From Candidatus Cloacimonetes bacterium 4572_55 (lineage in GTDB: Bacteria; 4572-55), in assembly GCA_002084765.1 (NCBI GenBank), contig NBMB01000009.1:26415-90414 (forward strand): a stretch of 64,000 nucleotides of DNA, written 5' to 3'. This document shows positions 17,377 through 24,848 of the stretch, piece after piece (the first letter of the stretch is position 1; each line of letters opens with the position of its first letter). Both the position numbers and the translations under genes were made by a program. Under the pieces are notes generated by a model that was not told the DNA's origin, made no database searches, and worked only from the letters and a program-made list of their open reading frames with translations.

Positions 17377-18282
17377 TTATTTCACATAAACACCGGTGGC
17401 AAAACCATTTTCAAGCATAAATTCAATGTCTTTTGGGATATTATGCGCGGCGTTAAAATTTGTGCTTTCAAACTCAGCTCCAAAAAAGTTTATATCTTTT
17501 AAATTCGCTCCATTAAAGTTGGCTCGTTGCAAATGCGCACCCTGCATATTCGTGGATATCAACAAGGTACGCTCAAAAGTCGCCCATTCCAAGCCGGCTC
17601 CGGTAAAGTCGCAATAGCTGAAATCCGCGCTGTCTATTTTTGCGCCGACTAATACCGCGCGAATCAACCGAGCCTTTATAGCGACGCTATGTGTAAAATC
17701 CGCTTCTAAAAATTCAGAATCTTTCATCAACGCACCGCTCAAATCTGTGTTTCTCAAAATTGCACGATGCGCCTCCATACCAAACATATTTGCCCCGCGG
17801 AAATTGGAACCGGAAAGATCGGCGTTATTCGCATGAACATGAAACATCTTTGCCTGACTCATATTTACGTTGACAAGTTTGCTCTTATTAAAGTTTGTCC
17901 AGCGCATATCAGCGATTCTAAAATCAGAATTTGAATAATCGCTCTCGCTACAATTAGCTGCCCTGAAAGAGGCTCCGCGAAAATCACCCTCTATGACGTC
18001 TTTTTTGTGCCAGAAGACCTCATCCAAGTCTGCTTTCCGAAAATCATCGCCATTTTGAGGCACAGAAATGATCCCTCGAAGCCGAAGTTTGCCATTACTC
18101 AGCCAAGTTGTGTCGCTGACGATTGCGGTTATCTGGTTTTCATTTAAGAAGTTAGGCAGATTCGGAATATTTGTTGTATCGGCAGGCGCTCTATTATGTA
18201 AAAATTCGCTGTTATTGCTATTGCACGAGATTGTTATCACAACGAAACCGATAATGATGACGTGAAAAAAGCGAGAAATCAT
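17377..18282 (-). CDS. Pentapeptide-repeat lipoprotein at the end of the nos operon
   Basis: 301 residues. A signal peptide ends in a lipobox-like I-T-I-S-C (Cys20), so the protein is probably membrane-anchored outside the cytoplasm. A linker of about 70 residues with V-x-x-N-G-K-L-R-L-R-G is followed by some 35 tandem pentapeptide repeats of A(D/N)Lxx / A-x-F-x-x type (about 75-285). These should form a right-handed quadrilateral beta-helix. The start overlaps the nosY stop as ATGA, so it is translationally coupled to the nos genes. Pentapeptide proteins have no single function. An exported one in a nos cluster is not something I know of; it could act like the NosD beta-helix in copper-site assembly or as a scaffold, which is inference. 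Confidence 0.85.
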   Translation of the reverse strand: MISRFFHVIIIGFVVITISCNSNNSEFLHNRAPADTTNIPNLPNFLNENQITAIVSDTTWLSNGKLRLRGIISVPQNGDDFRKADLDEVFWHKKDVIEGDFRGASFRAANCSESDYSNSDFRIADMRWTNFNKSKLVNVNMSQAKMFHVHANNADLSGSNFRGANMFGMEAHRAILRNTDLSGALMKDSEFLEADFTHSVAIKARLIRAVLVGAKIDSADFSYCDFTGAGLEWATFERTLLISTNMQGAHLQRANFNGANLKDINFFGAEFESTNFNAAHNIPKDIEFMLENGFATGVYVK

Positions 18283-19106
18283 ATCAAATCGCTCCTTTTA
18301 AATGAGCGAAATCCGAGCCAGGCTAACAGGCTTCCTAATAAAGTCGGGTACGCAATTGAAAATCCGACAAAAACCGGTTGGCTCACTCTGTCCAGAATAT
18401 AATATGAAGCCGGTCCCAACACAGTCAAATTTGGATCGAACAACGCGATTGCCGCGGTGCGGAACACTTGCAATGGGTTGAACATGGCAATAGAAATGAT
18501 CACGCCCGCGTCAACTCGGAACCGTAACATGACTCCGAGAAGTATCAAGTCCAAAAAAGCGACTAAAATCAGCCAGGTAATAAAAGCCATACTTATAGCC
18601 AGTTCTTGGGAGCGCGACAGGGTGGAGATGAAAATGCTGATTCCAAGAAAACAGATGATCATCGAAGCAAGCAGGAGGCTGTAAAAAATGAAAACGTCCC
18701 AGGGAACCGTAATATTAGAGAATGTTCCCCATGCTACAGCTCCCAGCAAAGCCAAGAATACTGGTATAAACACCGTGATAAATCGACCCGCCAATTTTCC
18801 CCAATAATATCCACCCAAAGAAATCGGCATGGAAAGCATGTATTCCAGCACATTGGATTCTCGATCTCCGACAACGGAGCGCACGGTTGAAATTAATACG
18901 AAAATGGGTAATATAGAAATGCAAATCTGGATAAAGGTGATCATTAATCGACCCAATCCCAGAAAGCCAATAATTTGCGACTCTGTGATTCCCGAGGCAA
19001 ACATCAACGCGACAAAACCGCCAAAAAGGATGCTATATCCCCAAAACCATTTCGAGCGCAGAGTTTGTCGTATGTCCAGATTTACTATGTGATTAAATCC
19101 ATTCAC
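18279..19106 (-). CDS. nosY: NosY, ABC transporter permease for NosZ maturation
   Basis: 275 residues with about six membrane segments. It is an ABC-2-type permease with the NosY signature DRESNVLEYMLSMPISLGGYYWGKL (first 20 residues of that block begin at about residue 80), matching the family's R-x-x-N-x-L-E-Y-L-L-S-x-P pattern. NosY pairs with the ATPase NosF and the periplasmic NosD to assemble the CuZ sulfide-copper cluster of NosZ, by mechanical coupling and probably sulfur export. It overlaps nosL upstream and the pentapeptide gene downstream by ATGA junctions, marking one translation-coupled operon. All parts needed for a CuZ assembly machine are present, which supports CuZ being a real product of this cluster. 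Confidence 0.92.
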   Translation of the reverse strand: MNGFNHIVNLDIRQTLRSKWFWGYSILFGGFVALMFASGITESQIIGFLGLGRLMITFIQICISILPIFVLISTVRSVVGDRESNVLEYMLSMPISLGGYYWGKLAGRFITVFIPVFLALLGAVAWGTFSNITVPWDVFIFYSLLLASMIICFLGISIFISTLSRSQELAISMAFITWLILVAFLDLILLGVMLRFRVDAGVIISIAMFNPLQVFRTAAIALFDPNLTVLGPASYYILDRVSQPVFVGFSIAYPTLLGSLLAWLGFRSFKRSDLI

Positions 19107-19582
19107 TGGCTATGCATTCCTTTCTTTTTTTCCTTCATTTTTTTCATAAATTCTTCACGCAGCGATTTTCCTTCTTGAATTCGCGTAACGGCCTCTGTAA
19201 AGGTGAATGTGGAATCATTTGCCTGATCCAGCGCGCCATAACCGAATCCCATGGGCGTTGCGTCGCCATATCGATAAAAAGACTTTTCCGCATCCAACCA
19301 TTTCCCAGATTCGCATTCGCCGACATACATTTTGACCGGGTCTTTATTGATTTCCGCCCACTCCTCATCCTTCATAAGTCTGACCAGGCAGCCGATATCG
19401 TCAAACCAGATTGCTTCTCCATATTTATTAACCAATTGCGCAGTGTAGCGTTGATCCACAAGACCCATTTTACACACATAACAGATATCACGGTCGAAAT
19501 TAATCTCATGCGGCGCGTCGTCAATTTTTGAATTGCATGAGGAGACAAAAATTACGATTACTATGAATAAAATTTTTCTCAT
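19103..19582 (-). CDS. nosL: NosL, copper chaperone lipoprotein
   Basis: 159 residues. A signal peptide with lipobox V-S-S-C (Cys16) is followed by the NosL core: D-I-C-Y-V-C-K-M-G-L (copper-binding C-x-x-C-x-M), a Q-L-V-N-K-Y-G strand, and PMGFGYGALDQA, the family's M-G-x-G-x-G-A motif. NosL delivers Cu(I) to NosD/NosZ in the periplasm as an outer-leaflet or inner-membrane lipoprotein. Start: AAGGGG lies seven bases before the ATG. The C-terminus carries an extra very basic tail of about 20 residues (K-K-M-K-E-K-K-K). It overlaps nosY by four bases and follows nosF by a 71-base gap. Confidence 0.93.
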   Translation of the reverse strand: MRKILFIVIVIFVSSCNSKIDDAPHEINFDRDICYVCKMGLVDQRYTAQLVNKYGEAIWFDDIGCLVRLMKDEEWAEINKDPVKMYVGECESGKWLDAEKSFYRYGDATPMGFGYGALDQANDSTFTFTEAVTRIQEGKSLREEFMKKMKEKKKGMHSQ

Positions 19583-19653
19583 TCAATGCCCCTTATTTGG
19601 GTTAATAATCATTTAAAGTAACAAATTAAACTCTAATTATCATTATTCTCTAA

Positions 19654-20316
19654 CTATATTTTTATCAGAATTTTATCCAGTGCCGCGCGCCCGTAATCCA
19701 TCTCAACTACCCGAGAAATAAGATTTTCAATTTCAGATATGCGGTGGCTGCTTAAGATCATCAGCGTTTTTTTATTAAATCTGCTGAGCAGTTCGATAAA
19801 TTTCTCCCTGGCTTTTGGGTCCAGGTTGGCGGTAGGTTCGTCCATAATTAAAATATCAATATCCCTACCTAAGGCTAACGAAATCAATAACTTTTGTTTC
19901 ATCCCGCCAGAAAGTTTGAAGAAAGGCTTTGTCCAATGCTCTTTCACCGAGAGACCTAAAGAATCAGCCACTTCAATAAAGGCGTCTTTTTTCGTTTTCG
20001 TTAATCGTGAAAAAAACTCCAACAGTTCTTTCACTGTCAGCCTGAGAGGAGGGGGCAGTTGGGGGATAAATCCGACCCGTTTTAATACATTTTTTCGGTG
20101 CAGTCTCGGGTTCATTCCCAGGACGCTCACATCCCCATCATACACGTAATGCCCAAGAATACAGCGGATCAACGTGGTTTTTCCAGCTCCATTTTGCCCG
20201 ATTAGGGCAATGCGTTCGCCAGCGAGAAAGTTTACACTCAGGTCGTCAACAACGTGTATGCGATTAAAAACTTTTGTCAGATTTTTTATCTTTATAATCG
20301 GCGAATTTTGTTTCAT
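19654..20316 (-). CDS. nosF: NosF, ABC transporter ATPase
   Basis: 220 residues, a stand-alone ABC nucleotide-binding domain. Walker A is GQNGAGKTTLIR (near 39), the signature is LSGGMKQK (near 130), Walker B is ILIMDEPTANLD (near 152) and the switch His is in SSHRISE (near 187). NosF powers NosD/NosY during CuZ assembly; in characterised systems NosF hydrolysis drives NosD rearrangement. It is short compared with the roughly 300-residue proteobacterial NosF, as is common in clade II clusters. The ATG overlaps the nosH stop as ATGA. Confidence 0.92.
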   Translation of the reverse strand: MKQNSPIIKIKNLTKVFNRIHVVDDLSVNFLAGERIALIGQNGAGKTTLIRCILGHYVYDGDVSVLGMNPRLHRKNVLKRVGFIPQLPPPLRLTVKELLEFFSRLTKTKKDAFIEVADSLGLSVKEHWTKPFFKLSGGMKQKLLISLALGRDIDILIMDEPTANLDPKAREKFIELLSRFNKKTLMILSSHRISEIENLISRVVEMDYGRAALDKILIKI

Positions 20317-21242
20317 ATAATTTTGTCTAATCCTTTAAAAGTATAGGTAAGCGCGTTTCCTGGGCATATATCAACGCAATTTCCGCAACGAGTGCAATCG
20401 CCGCCGGCATGATGGATTTTATCCGTGGCTTTCCCTTTGGTAACAAACCAGAGTTCGTGAGGCGTCAGACAGGCATCATGGCAAATTCGGCAATGACCGC
20501 ATTTGTCGGTCTCAAATTTGATTGCCATAGGAGAAATTTTTCCAACCAAACTCCACGTCGAGCCTACGGGACATACATAACGGCACCAGAATCGCTTGCT
20601 GTAAACGATCTCAAAAGTAATTAAAATAAATATCCATATAAGTATCAATCCGGGACCGTATATTAATATTCTGGAAAGCATACCAACAGGATTGAATGTT
20701 TCGAAAATCAATCGCTCGGTTATAAACGCGATAATAAGGAAACCGACCCAGAAAACATATCTAATCCCAAGCTGAAAAACATGTTCTTTAATTTTTTTCT
20801 TTTTTATCAAATAATTATGCAATTTTTCAGCCCATTCGGCTAAAAAATGGTAGGGGCAGAGCCATGAGCAAAAAGTGCGCCCACCCATCAGCAAATAAAA
20901 AAGGAGAACAGTGGTTAATCCAATTATGAAATTCATCGTTATATGTGGAAGATAATCTGTTTTCAGTGAAATAAAAAATAATTGAAAAGCCATATAAGGA
21001 TCAATTAGATAAAATCCAAGTAGGCGAGAACCGCTGAGCGACCCTTCGAGCAAAGCCAAGTCGAACATAAATGACAGGGTAAAAAGAATATTGAGGAATA
21101 AGAGCACAGTCCATCGGCGAATACGCCATGTGTGCCGTTTTTTATGAGTATTTATCCAGTCCTTATATTTCATATTTAATTTTGCATGAGGCATTTCTTC
21201 CCGACTTTTTGCAGGAAGCGGGTCTTTTATTTTTCTAAACAT
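20313..21242 (-). CDS. nosH: NosH, membrane-bound [4Fe-4S] quinol dehydrogenase subunit
   Basis: About 309 residues from the ATG at 21242, which has AGGAGG at ideal spacing; the ATG at 21257 would lack this. It is a NapH/NosH-type protein with four or five membrane helices and the membrane-associated C-x-x-x-C-P motifs FCSWLCPYHF and WCRYVCPVGS. Two C-terminal [4Fe-4S] sites follow (CGHCRICHDAC and CTRCGNCVDICP). NapH-type subunits oxidise menaquinol and hand electrons to the partner NosG. In Wolinella-type clusters NosGH are proposed to feed NosZ directly, giving a route independent of a bc-type complex. The gene overlaps nosG by eight bases. Confidence 0.88.
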   Translation of the reverse strand: MFRKIKDPLPAKSREEMPHAKLNMKYKDWINTHKKRHTWRIRRWTVLLFLNILFTLSFMFDLALLEGSLSGSRLLGFYLIDPYMAFQLFFISLKTDYLPHITMNFIIGLTTVLLFYLLMGGRTFCSWLCPYHFLAEWAEKLHNYLIKKKKIKEHVFQLGIRYVFWVGFLIIAFITERLIFETFNPVGMLSRILIYGPGLILIWIFILITFEIVYSKRFWCRYVCPVGSTWSLVGKISPMAIKFETDKCGHCRICHDACLTPHELWFVTKGKATDKIHHAGGDCTRCGNCVDICPGNALTYTFKGLDKII

Positions 21243-22089
21243 TCTTTGCCTCCTCATAACTCAGACCAGGTTTAATCACGATACTGGCATGCTCCGTAGG
21301 GCAGACCATTTCGCAAACACCGCATCCTGTGCATGTTTCTGTGACCTCTGGGATCCATTTTTTATTGCCATTTGCAGGACTTTGCTCTTTCAATTGGATC
21401 GCTCCCTCGATAGGGCAATGAATAACGCACAAGTCGCAAACCTCTCGATCAAAAATTTGCTCGCTCACTAATTGCGCCTTGGAAGCACTGATATCTCGGT
21501 ATCTTAGGACGCCTTTAAACTCACTTCCTCTGGGTGTTCCCTTAAATCCTTTGCCCTGAACCGCCAGGCAGGATTTCTCATTAACGATCGCAAAACCGAT
21601 ATGCACGGCTTTTTTCATATTCGCAATTGCTATTTTAAAGACGTCGCCTCCATCGATTTCGCCAGCGTCAATTTTAGGCTGCAATTCTATGGCTGTTTCG
21701 ACTCCGGTTTCTTTGAATTTGATAAAATCCAAAGCTGCGGTCGGACATGTTTCCGCACATTGCAATGAGTCGCATGAGAAATCACACGCCTGTTGGCGAG
21801 CGTCGATATAAGGCGTATCAATAGAAAGACCCATATCCGCGTCAGCCAATTTGATTGCATGTATCGGGCATATTTGAATACAAAGTCCGCATTTGATACA
21901 GGCATAGAGAAAATCCTCTTCATTAATGACCCCAGGTGGTCGCAATAGCAGTTGTCCCGCGCCATTTTTATTATTTTTATCAATAAAGAGCAAGCCTGTT
22001 CCCGCAACTGCTATACCGACGACTGCCCAACCGCTTTGCTTAAGAAACTCCCTGCGGCTTTTTTCTTTATCAGAATTTTTATCAGGCAT
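21235..22089 (-). CDS. nosG: NosG, periplasmic ferredoxin-like electron transfer protein
   Basis: 284 residues. A twin-arginine signal (S-R-R-E-F-L-K near residue 12, then a hydrophobic stretch) shows export in folded form. Four [4Fe-4S] sites are visible: CIKCGLCIQICP, CDFSCDSLQCAETCP, CDLCVIHCP and CTGCGVCEMVCP. This is the NapG/NosG family, which passes electrons from the NapH/NosH membrane subunit to periplasmic cytochromes. Its neighbour nosH overlaps it. The presence of both NosGH and alternative complex III in one window means two possible quinol-to-NosZ routes. Confidence 0.88.
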   Translation of the reverse strand: MPDKNSDKEKSRREFLKQSGWAVVGIAVAGTGLLFIDKNNKNGAGQLLLRPPGVINEEDFLYACIKCGLCIQICPIHAIKLADADMGLSIDTPYIDARQQACDFSCDSLQCAETCPTAALDFIKFKETGVETAIELQPKIDAGEIDGGDVFKIAIANMKKAVHIGFAIVNEKSCLAVQGKGFKGTPRGSEFKGVLRYRDISASKAQLVSEQIFDREVCDLCVIHCPIEGAIQLKEQSPANGNKKWIPEVTETCTGCGVCEMVCPTEHASIVIKPGLSYEEAKNV

Positions 22090-22132
22090 AATATGTCCTT
22101 TTATGTCAGAAAATTATATCAAAAAATTACGT

Positions 22133-23419
22133 TCACTCCAGCTCAAAAATCGGTGCTTCATCTTCCAGAATTAATTTTGGTTGCGATAAAGGAGCCAGGC
22201 GTTCTAAAAAATCTAAGATAACCAATACAGGGGATCCATAGAAAAACTTCACATTTTGATTCGTTGACCATAAATGTTCCACATAGTCTAACAACTGGTA
22301 CGGCGTATCGCCAATATTATCATAGTCTTGATCAAAACCTTGATAATCGTCCCAGTAATTGGATTCCCATTTATTTCCATTTGCTGTTTTTCCGCGCACC
22401 GCCACTTGTTCGAGATTGCCAATAAATTGGTTCTTTCGTAGCACATTTCCATAGAGATTGGAATGAAATTGTATCCCAACTCGGCAAAACGCGATCTCAT
22501 TATTTTCAATAATATTTTTCTTTTCCAGAACAAATGGAGAAGTGTCGAAATAAATACCTTGCGAGGAATAAATAAATCGATTATTTAAAATCTGATTGTT
22601 GGATGTTTCCTTGAGTCCCAAACAGATGCCGGTGGGACCTGAAGAGCGCACAATCGTGTTCCCCACCATGATTGTTCTTTCGCTATACATTAAAAACACG
22701 CCAACAGAACTATCATAAAATTCATTGTTTTGAATGCGGTTATTGTGGGAGTACATAAAATGGATACTGTATCGATTTCCGACGCCGAGATTGCCTTCAA
22801 ACAGATTTTCTTCAGAATACCAGACAACCATATCTCGCACATTATGCCAATAATTATGTTGAATTTTATTGGAAAAAGAATACCAAAGTCTAATTGCGTC
22901 TCCCTGCATTGCTTTATCTTTATTTTTTGAGCATATTTCATTATGAATAATTTCATTATTTTGTGCGTCTTGGAGATCAATACCAAACAGGCAGTCAGTA
23001 ATCAAGCAATTCTCGATGATGTTATAATTCCCACGAATGGAAACCGCGCAATCGATCTTATCGTGAGAATGACCCGAATTTGTAATTTTCAAATTGACAA
23101 GACGGACGCTATCCGCCTGAATATAAAAGATAGAACCCTTACCGTCCACTGTGATTTCTGCACAATGCAAGCCATTAATTGTCAGGTTATTAATGGATAT
23201 TTTCCCAGGACCGGTATAGCGACCCGGCTTCAGATTTATCACATCCCCGGGTTGGGCGCTGTCGATGATTTCCTGCATTGAGTACACGGTAGCACTATCT
23301 TTGTATCCTTTAAACGGAATGGCCAAGCCAGGCTTAAATTCTTGCCCAAACAGGATGACAGGGAGTAGGAAAACGATAATGATTTGGAGATAAAATTTTA
23401 ATTTCAATATAAGACCCAT
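22133..23419 (-). CDS. nosD: NosD, periplasmic beta-helix copper-cluster assembly protein
   Basis: About 428 residues from the ATG at 23419; an in-frame ATG at 23455 adds 12 polar residues that spoil the signal peptide. Signal peptide (hydrophobic run about 6-22, ending F-G-Q) is followed by a right-handed parallel beta-helix with CASH/PbH1-type coils rich in N-x-I-x-x-N, typical of NosD. Motifs include PGRYTGPGKISINNLTI, NTIVRSSGPTGICLGLKE and NYWDDYQGFDQDYDNIGDTP. The latter is diagnostic of the NosD C-terminal region (N-Y-W-D-x-Y-x-G-x-D-x-D-x-D-G-x-G-D). NosD receives copper from NosL and docks NosZ. A 9-bp hairpin (23426-23450) sits immediately before this start. Confidence 0.92.
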   Translation of the reverse strand: MGLILKLKFYLQIIIVFLLPVILFGQEFKPGLAIPFKGYKDSATVYSMQEIIDSAQPGDVINLKPGRYTGPGKISINNLTINGLHCAEITVDGKGSIFYIQADSVRLVNLKITNSGHSHDKIDCAVSIRGNYNIIENCLITDCLFGIDLQDAQNNEIIHNEICSKNKDKAMQGDAIRLWYSFSNKIQHNYWHNVRDMVVWYSEENLFEGNLGVGNRYSIHFMYSHNNRIQNNEFYDSSVGVFLMYSERTIMVGNTIVRSSGPTGICLGLKETSNNQILNNRFIYSSQGIYFDTSPFVLEKKNIIENNEIAFCRVGIQFHSNLYGNVLRKNQFIGNLEQVAVRGKTANGNKWESNYWDDYQGFDQDYDNIGDTPYQLLDYVEHLWSTNQNVKFFYGSPVLVILDFLERLAPLSQPKLILEDEAPIFELE

Positions 23420-23425
23420 TATTTC

Positions 23426-23450
23426 CGAGCAAAAACCAGACTTTTGCTCG
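23426..23450 (-). promoter_or_regulatory. Hairpin directly upstream of the nosD start
   Basis: CGAGCAAAA (23426-23434) pairs perfectly with TTTTGCTCG (23442-23450), loop of seven bases. In the leftward mRNA it ends about six bases before the ATG at 23419, where the ribosome would bind, so it may modulate nosD translation or be a processing site. Confidence 0.4.
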
Positions 23451-23538
23451 ACCATAGCATGTAAAATGCCGATAATTATTGGTATTTTCTCACCTTCGAT
23501 CGAGAGACCCCGCGCGCGTCTGTCAGTCGGCAGGATGC

Positions 23539-23573
23539 CTGGGATTCGCTATTGTCAGCAGTTTGAATCCCAG
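23539..23573. repeat. Inverted repeat in the nosB-nosD spacer
   Basis: CTGGGATTC (23539-23547) and GAATCCCAG (23565-23573) are perfect 9-base arms around a 17-base loop. The surrounding spacer (23456-23606) is noticeably GC-richer than the nos genes, suggesting an inserted repeat element rather than operon-native sequence. Confidence 0.4.
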
Positions 23574-23606
23574 ACGATTTTCTTCGAAATCTGTGAAACA
23601 TGTGGA

Positions 23607-24407
23607 TTATTTTTCTATGATCGTTTTTTTCTTTATCAGTACCGACAGAAATAAAAGGATTGCCACAGCGACAATAACAAAAAAACCAATGTAGGGGTAT
23701 GATTGGGTAGTGAATTGGGCGACCTTTCCTTCCCCAAAAACCGTAGGCATAAAGGGCTTAATGCCTTCAAAAGCACCGCCGCCATGAAGTGAGAGGTTAT
23801 GCCCATACCAATATAAAGAAGCGATATACAAGCTCAAAAAATACCCGGGCAGCAACGCTGGAATGATGGCAAAAATTGCATTGAGACGCTTTGGAGTGAA
23901 TAAAAAATAAAGAATCATGACCGCGAGTAGCCCCAAAAGATAGGGGCTCCAAACAAGCATGGAGTCCAGGAATTTTAAATATCCAGGGGTTACATTTATT
24001 TTTTTTGGTTTTGCGGTATCTGGATCAATTATTGTATTTCCATCGGCGTCTCGTTCTACGTCAAAAACATAGTACACGGGATATTCCCGTTCAGGATCCG
24101 TATTGCGTCCTTGAGTGATTTTATACATGCCGATATAATGGTTAATGGCGTTCATTTCAGCGAGACAATCAGATCCTGCCTGGTTGCTGGCTAATTCCTC
24201 GCGCTCTTGCACTCCTTCGCAGCCATTATAAACGCCGCTGAATTTAAAATTGATTCGGATACCTTTGGGATACATCGACTTTGGATATTGATGGCTCTGC
24301 AAAGCCGTCCACCATACTGGCAGAAAATATGCCAAAATTATCAGTGCAAAAGCCAATCCCGTCAGAATCCTATAAAGTTTTATTTTCTTTTCGATTCCTT
24401 CAGACAT
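23607..24407 (-). CDS. nosB: NosB-position membrane protein of the clade II nos cluster
   Basis: 266 residues. Membrane helices are predicted near 14-33, 150-170, 176-198 and 242-262. The large extracytoplasmic loop (35-148) contains two Cys (in Y-N-G-C-E-G and G-S-D-C-L-A) and a striking M-N-A-I-N-H-Y-I-G-M motif. A second conserved-looking block, FMPTVFGEGKVAQFTT, lies near 222. Its place between nosZ and nosD and its polytopic topology match NosB, a membrane protein of unknown role restricted to clade II (Sec-type) nos clusters; the name rests mainly on position and size. The Met/His-rich loop suggests copper or heme contact, which is inference. A terminator-like hairpin separates it from nosZ upstream. 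Confidence 0.65.
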   Translation of the reverse strand: MSEGIEKKIKLYRILTGLAFALIILAYFLPVWWTALQSHQYPKSMYPKGIRINFKFSGVYNGCEGVQEREELASNQAGSDCLAEMNAINHYIGMYKITQGRNTDPEREYPVYYVFDVERDADGNTIIDPDTAKPKKINVTPGYLKFLDSMLVWSPYLLGLLAVMILYFLFTPKRLNAIFAIIPALLPGYFLSLYIASLYWYGHNLSLHGGGAFEGIKPFMPTVFGEGKVAQFTTQSYPYIGFFVIVAVAILLFLSVLIKKKTIIEK

Positions 24408-24772
24408 AATTTCCTTCCTCTATTAACATATATTAACATATTAACAATAATTAATTATAAACAAAAGTCACTAACAATTAAGTAAAAAAGTTTATACAAT
24501 TATTCAGTCTCCAAGACCCAAAGGCATTTTTGTCATATCATCCTTTTGGTCGCTTATTCAGATTATACTGGATAAATTATATCGAGTAATTATTTAAAGA
24601 GATATTTTTATGGGCAGGATTTTCCGTGCTAAAAATTGGCAATGGCCTCAGACTTTTTTCAAAAGCACAGTTTTTCTAAAAAGTGCTTTTGACCTCCAAA
24701 CAGTTTTAAATAAACGGCTTATGGATAATTCAGGTTAGAGATTTTGATACTGGATAACCACGACTTTTATTT
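24408..24772 (-). other. Intergenic region between nosZ and nosB, no gene seen
   Basis: AT-rich, without a plausible gene on either strand. It contains short TTAACATA-type direct repeats near 24425-24450 and an imperfect inverted repeat built on CAAAAGCAC (24660-24691). Because a hairpin ends the nosZ part just upstream, this stretch probably also holds a separate leftward promoter for nosB-nosD-nosGHFLY, but I could not identify a convincing one. Confidence 0.45.
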
Positions 24773-24814
24773 AAATATAAAGGGAACCTGACGAGCCAAG
24801 TCCCCTTTATATTT
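24773..24814 (-). terminator. Hairpin downstream of the second nosZ
   Basis: AAATATAAAGGGAACCTG (24773-24790) pairs with AAGTCCCCTTTATATTT (24798-24814) with two mismatches and a seven-base loop. It lies about 35 bases past the nosZ stop in the leftward direction. It probably ends or attenuates the act-cco-nosZ transcript, making nosZ levels higher than nosBDGHFLY. Confidence 0.65.
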
Positions 24815-24848
24815 TCCACAAATTACGAACTATCAGCGAAATACCGTA

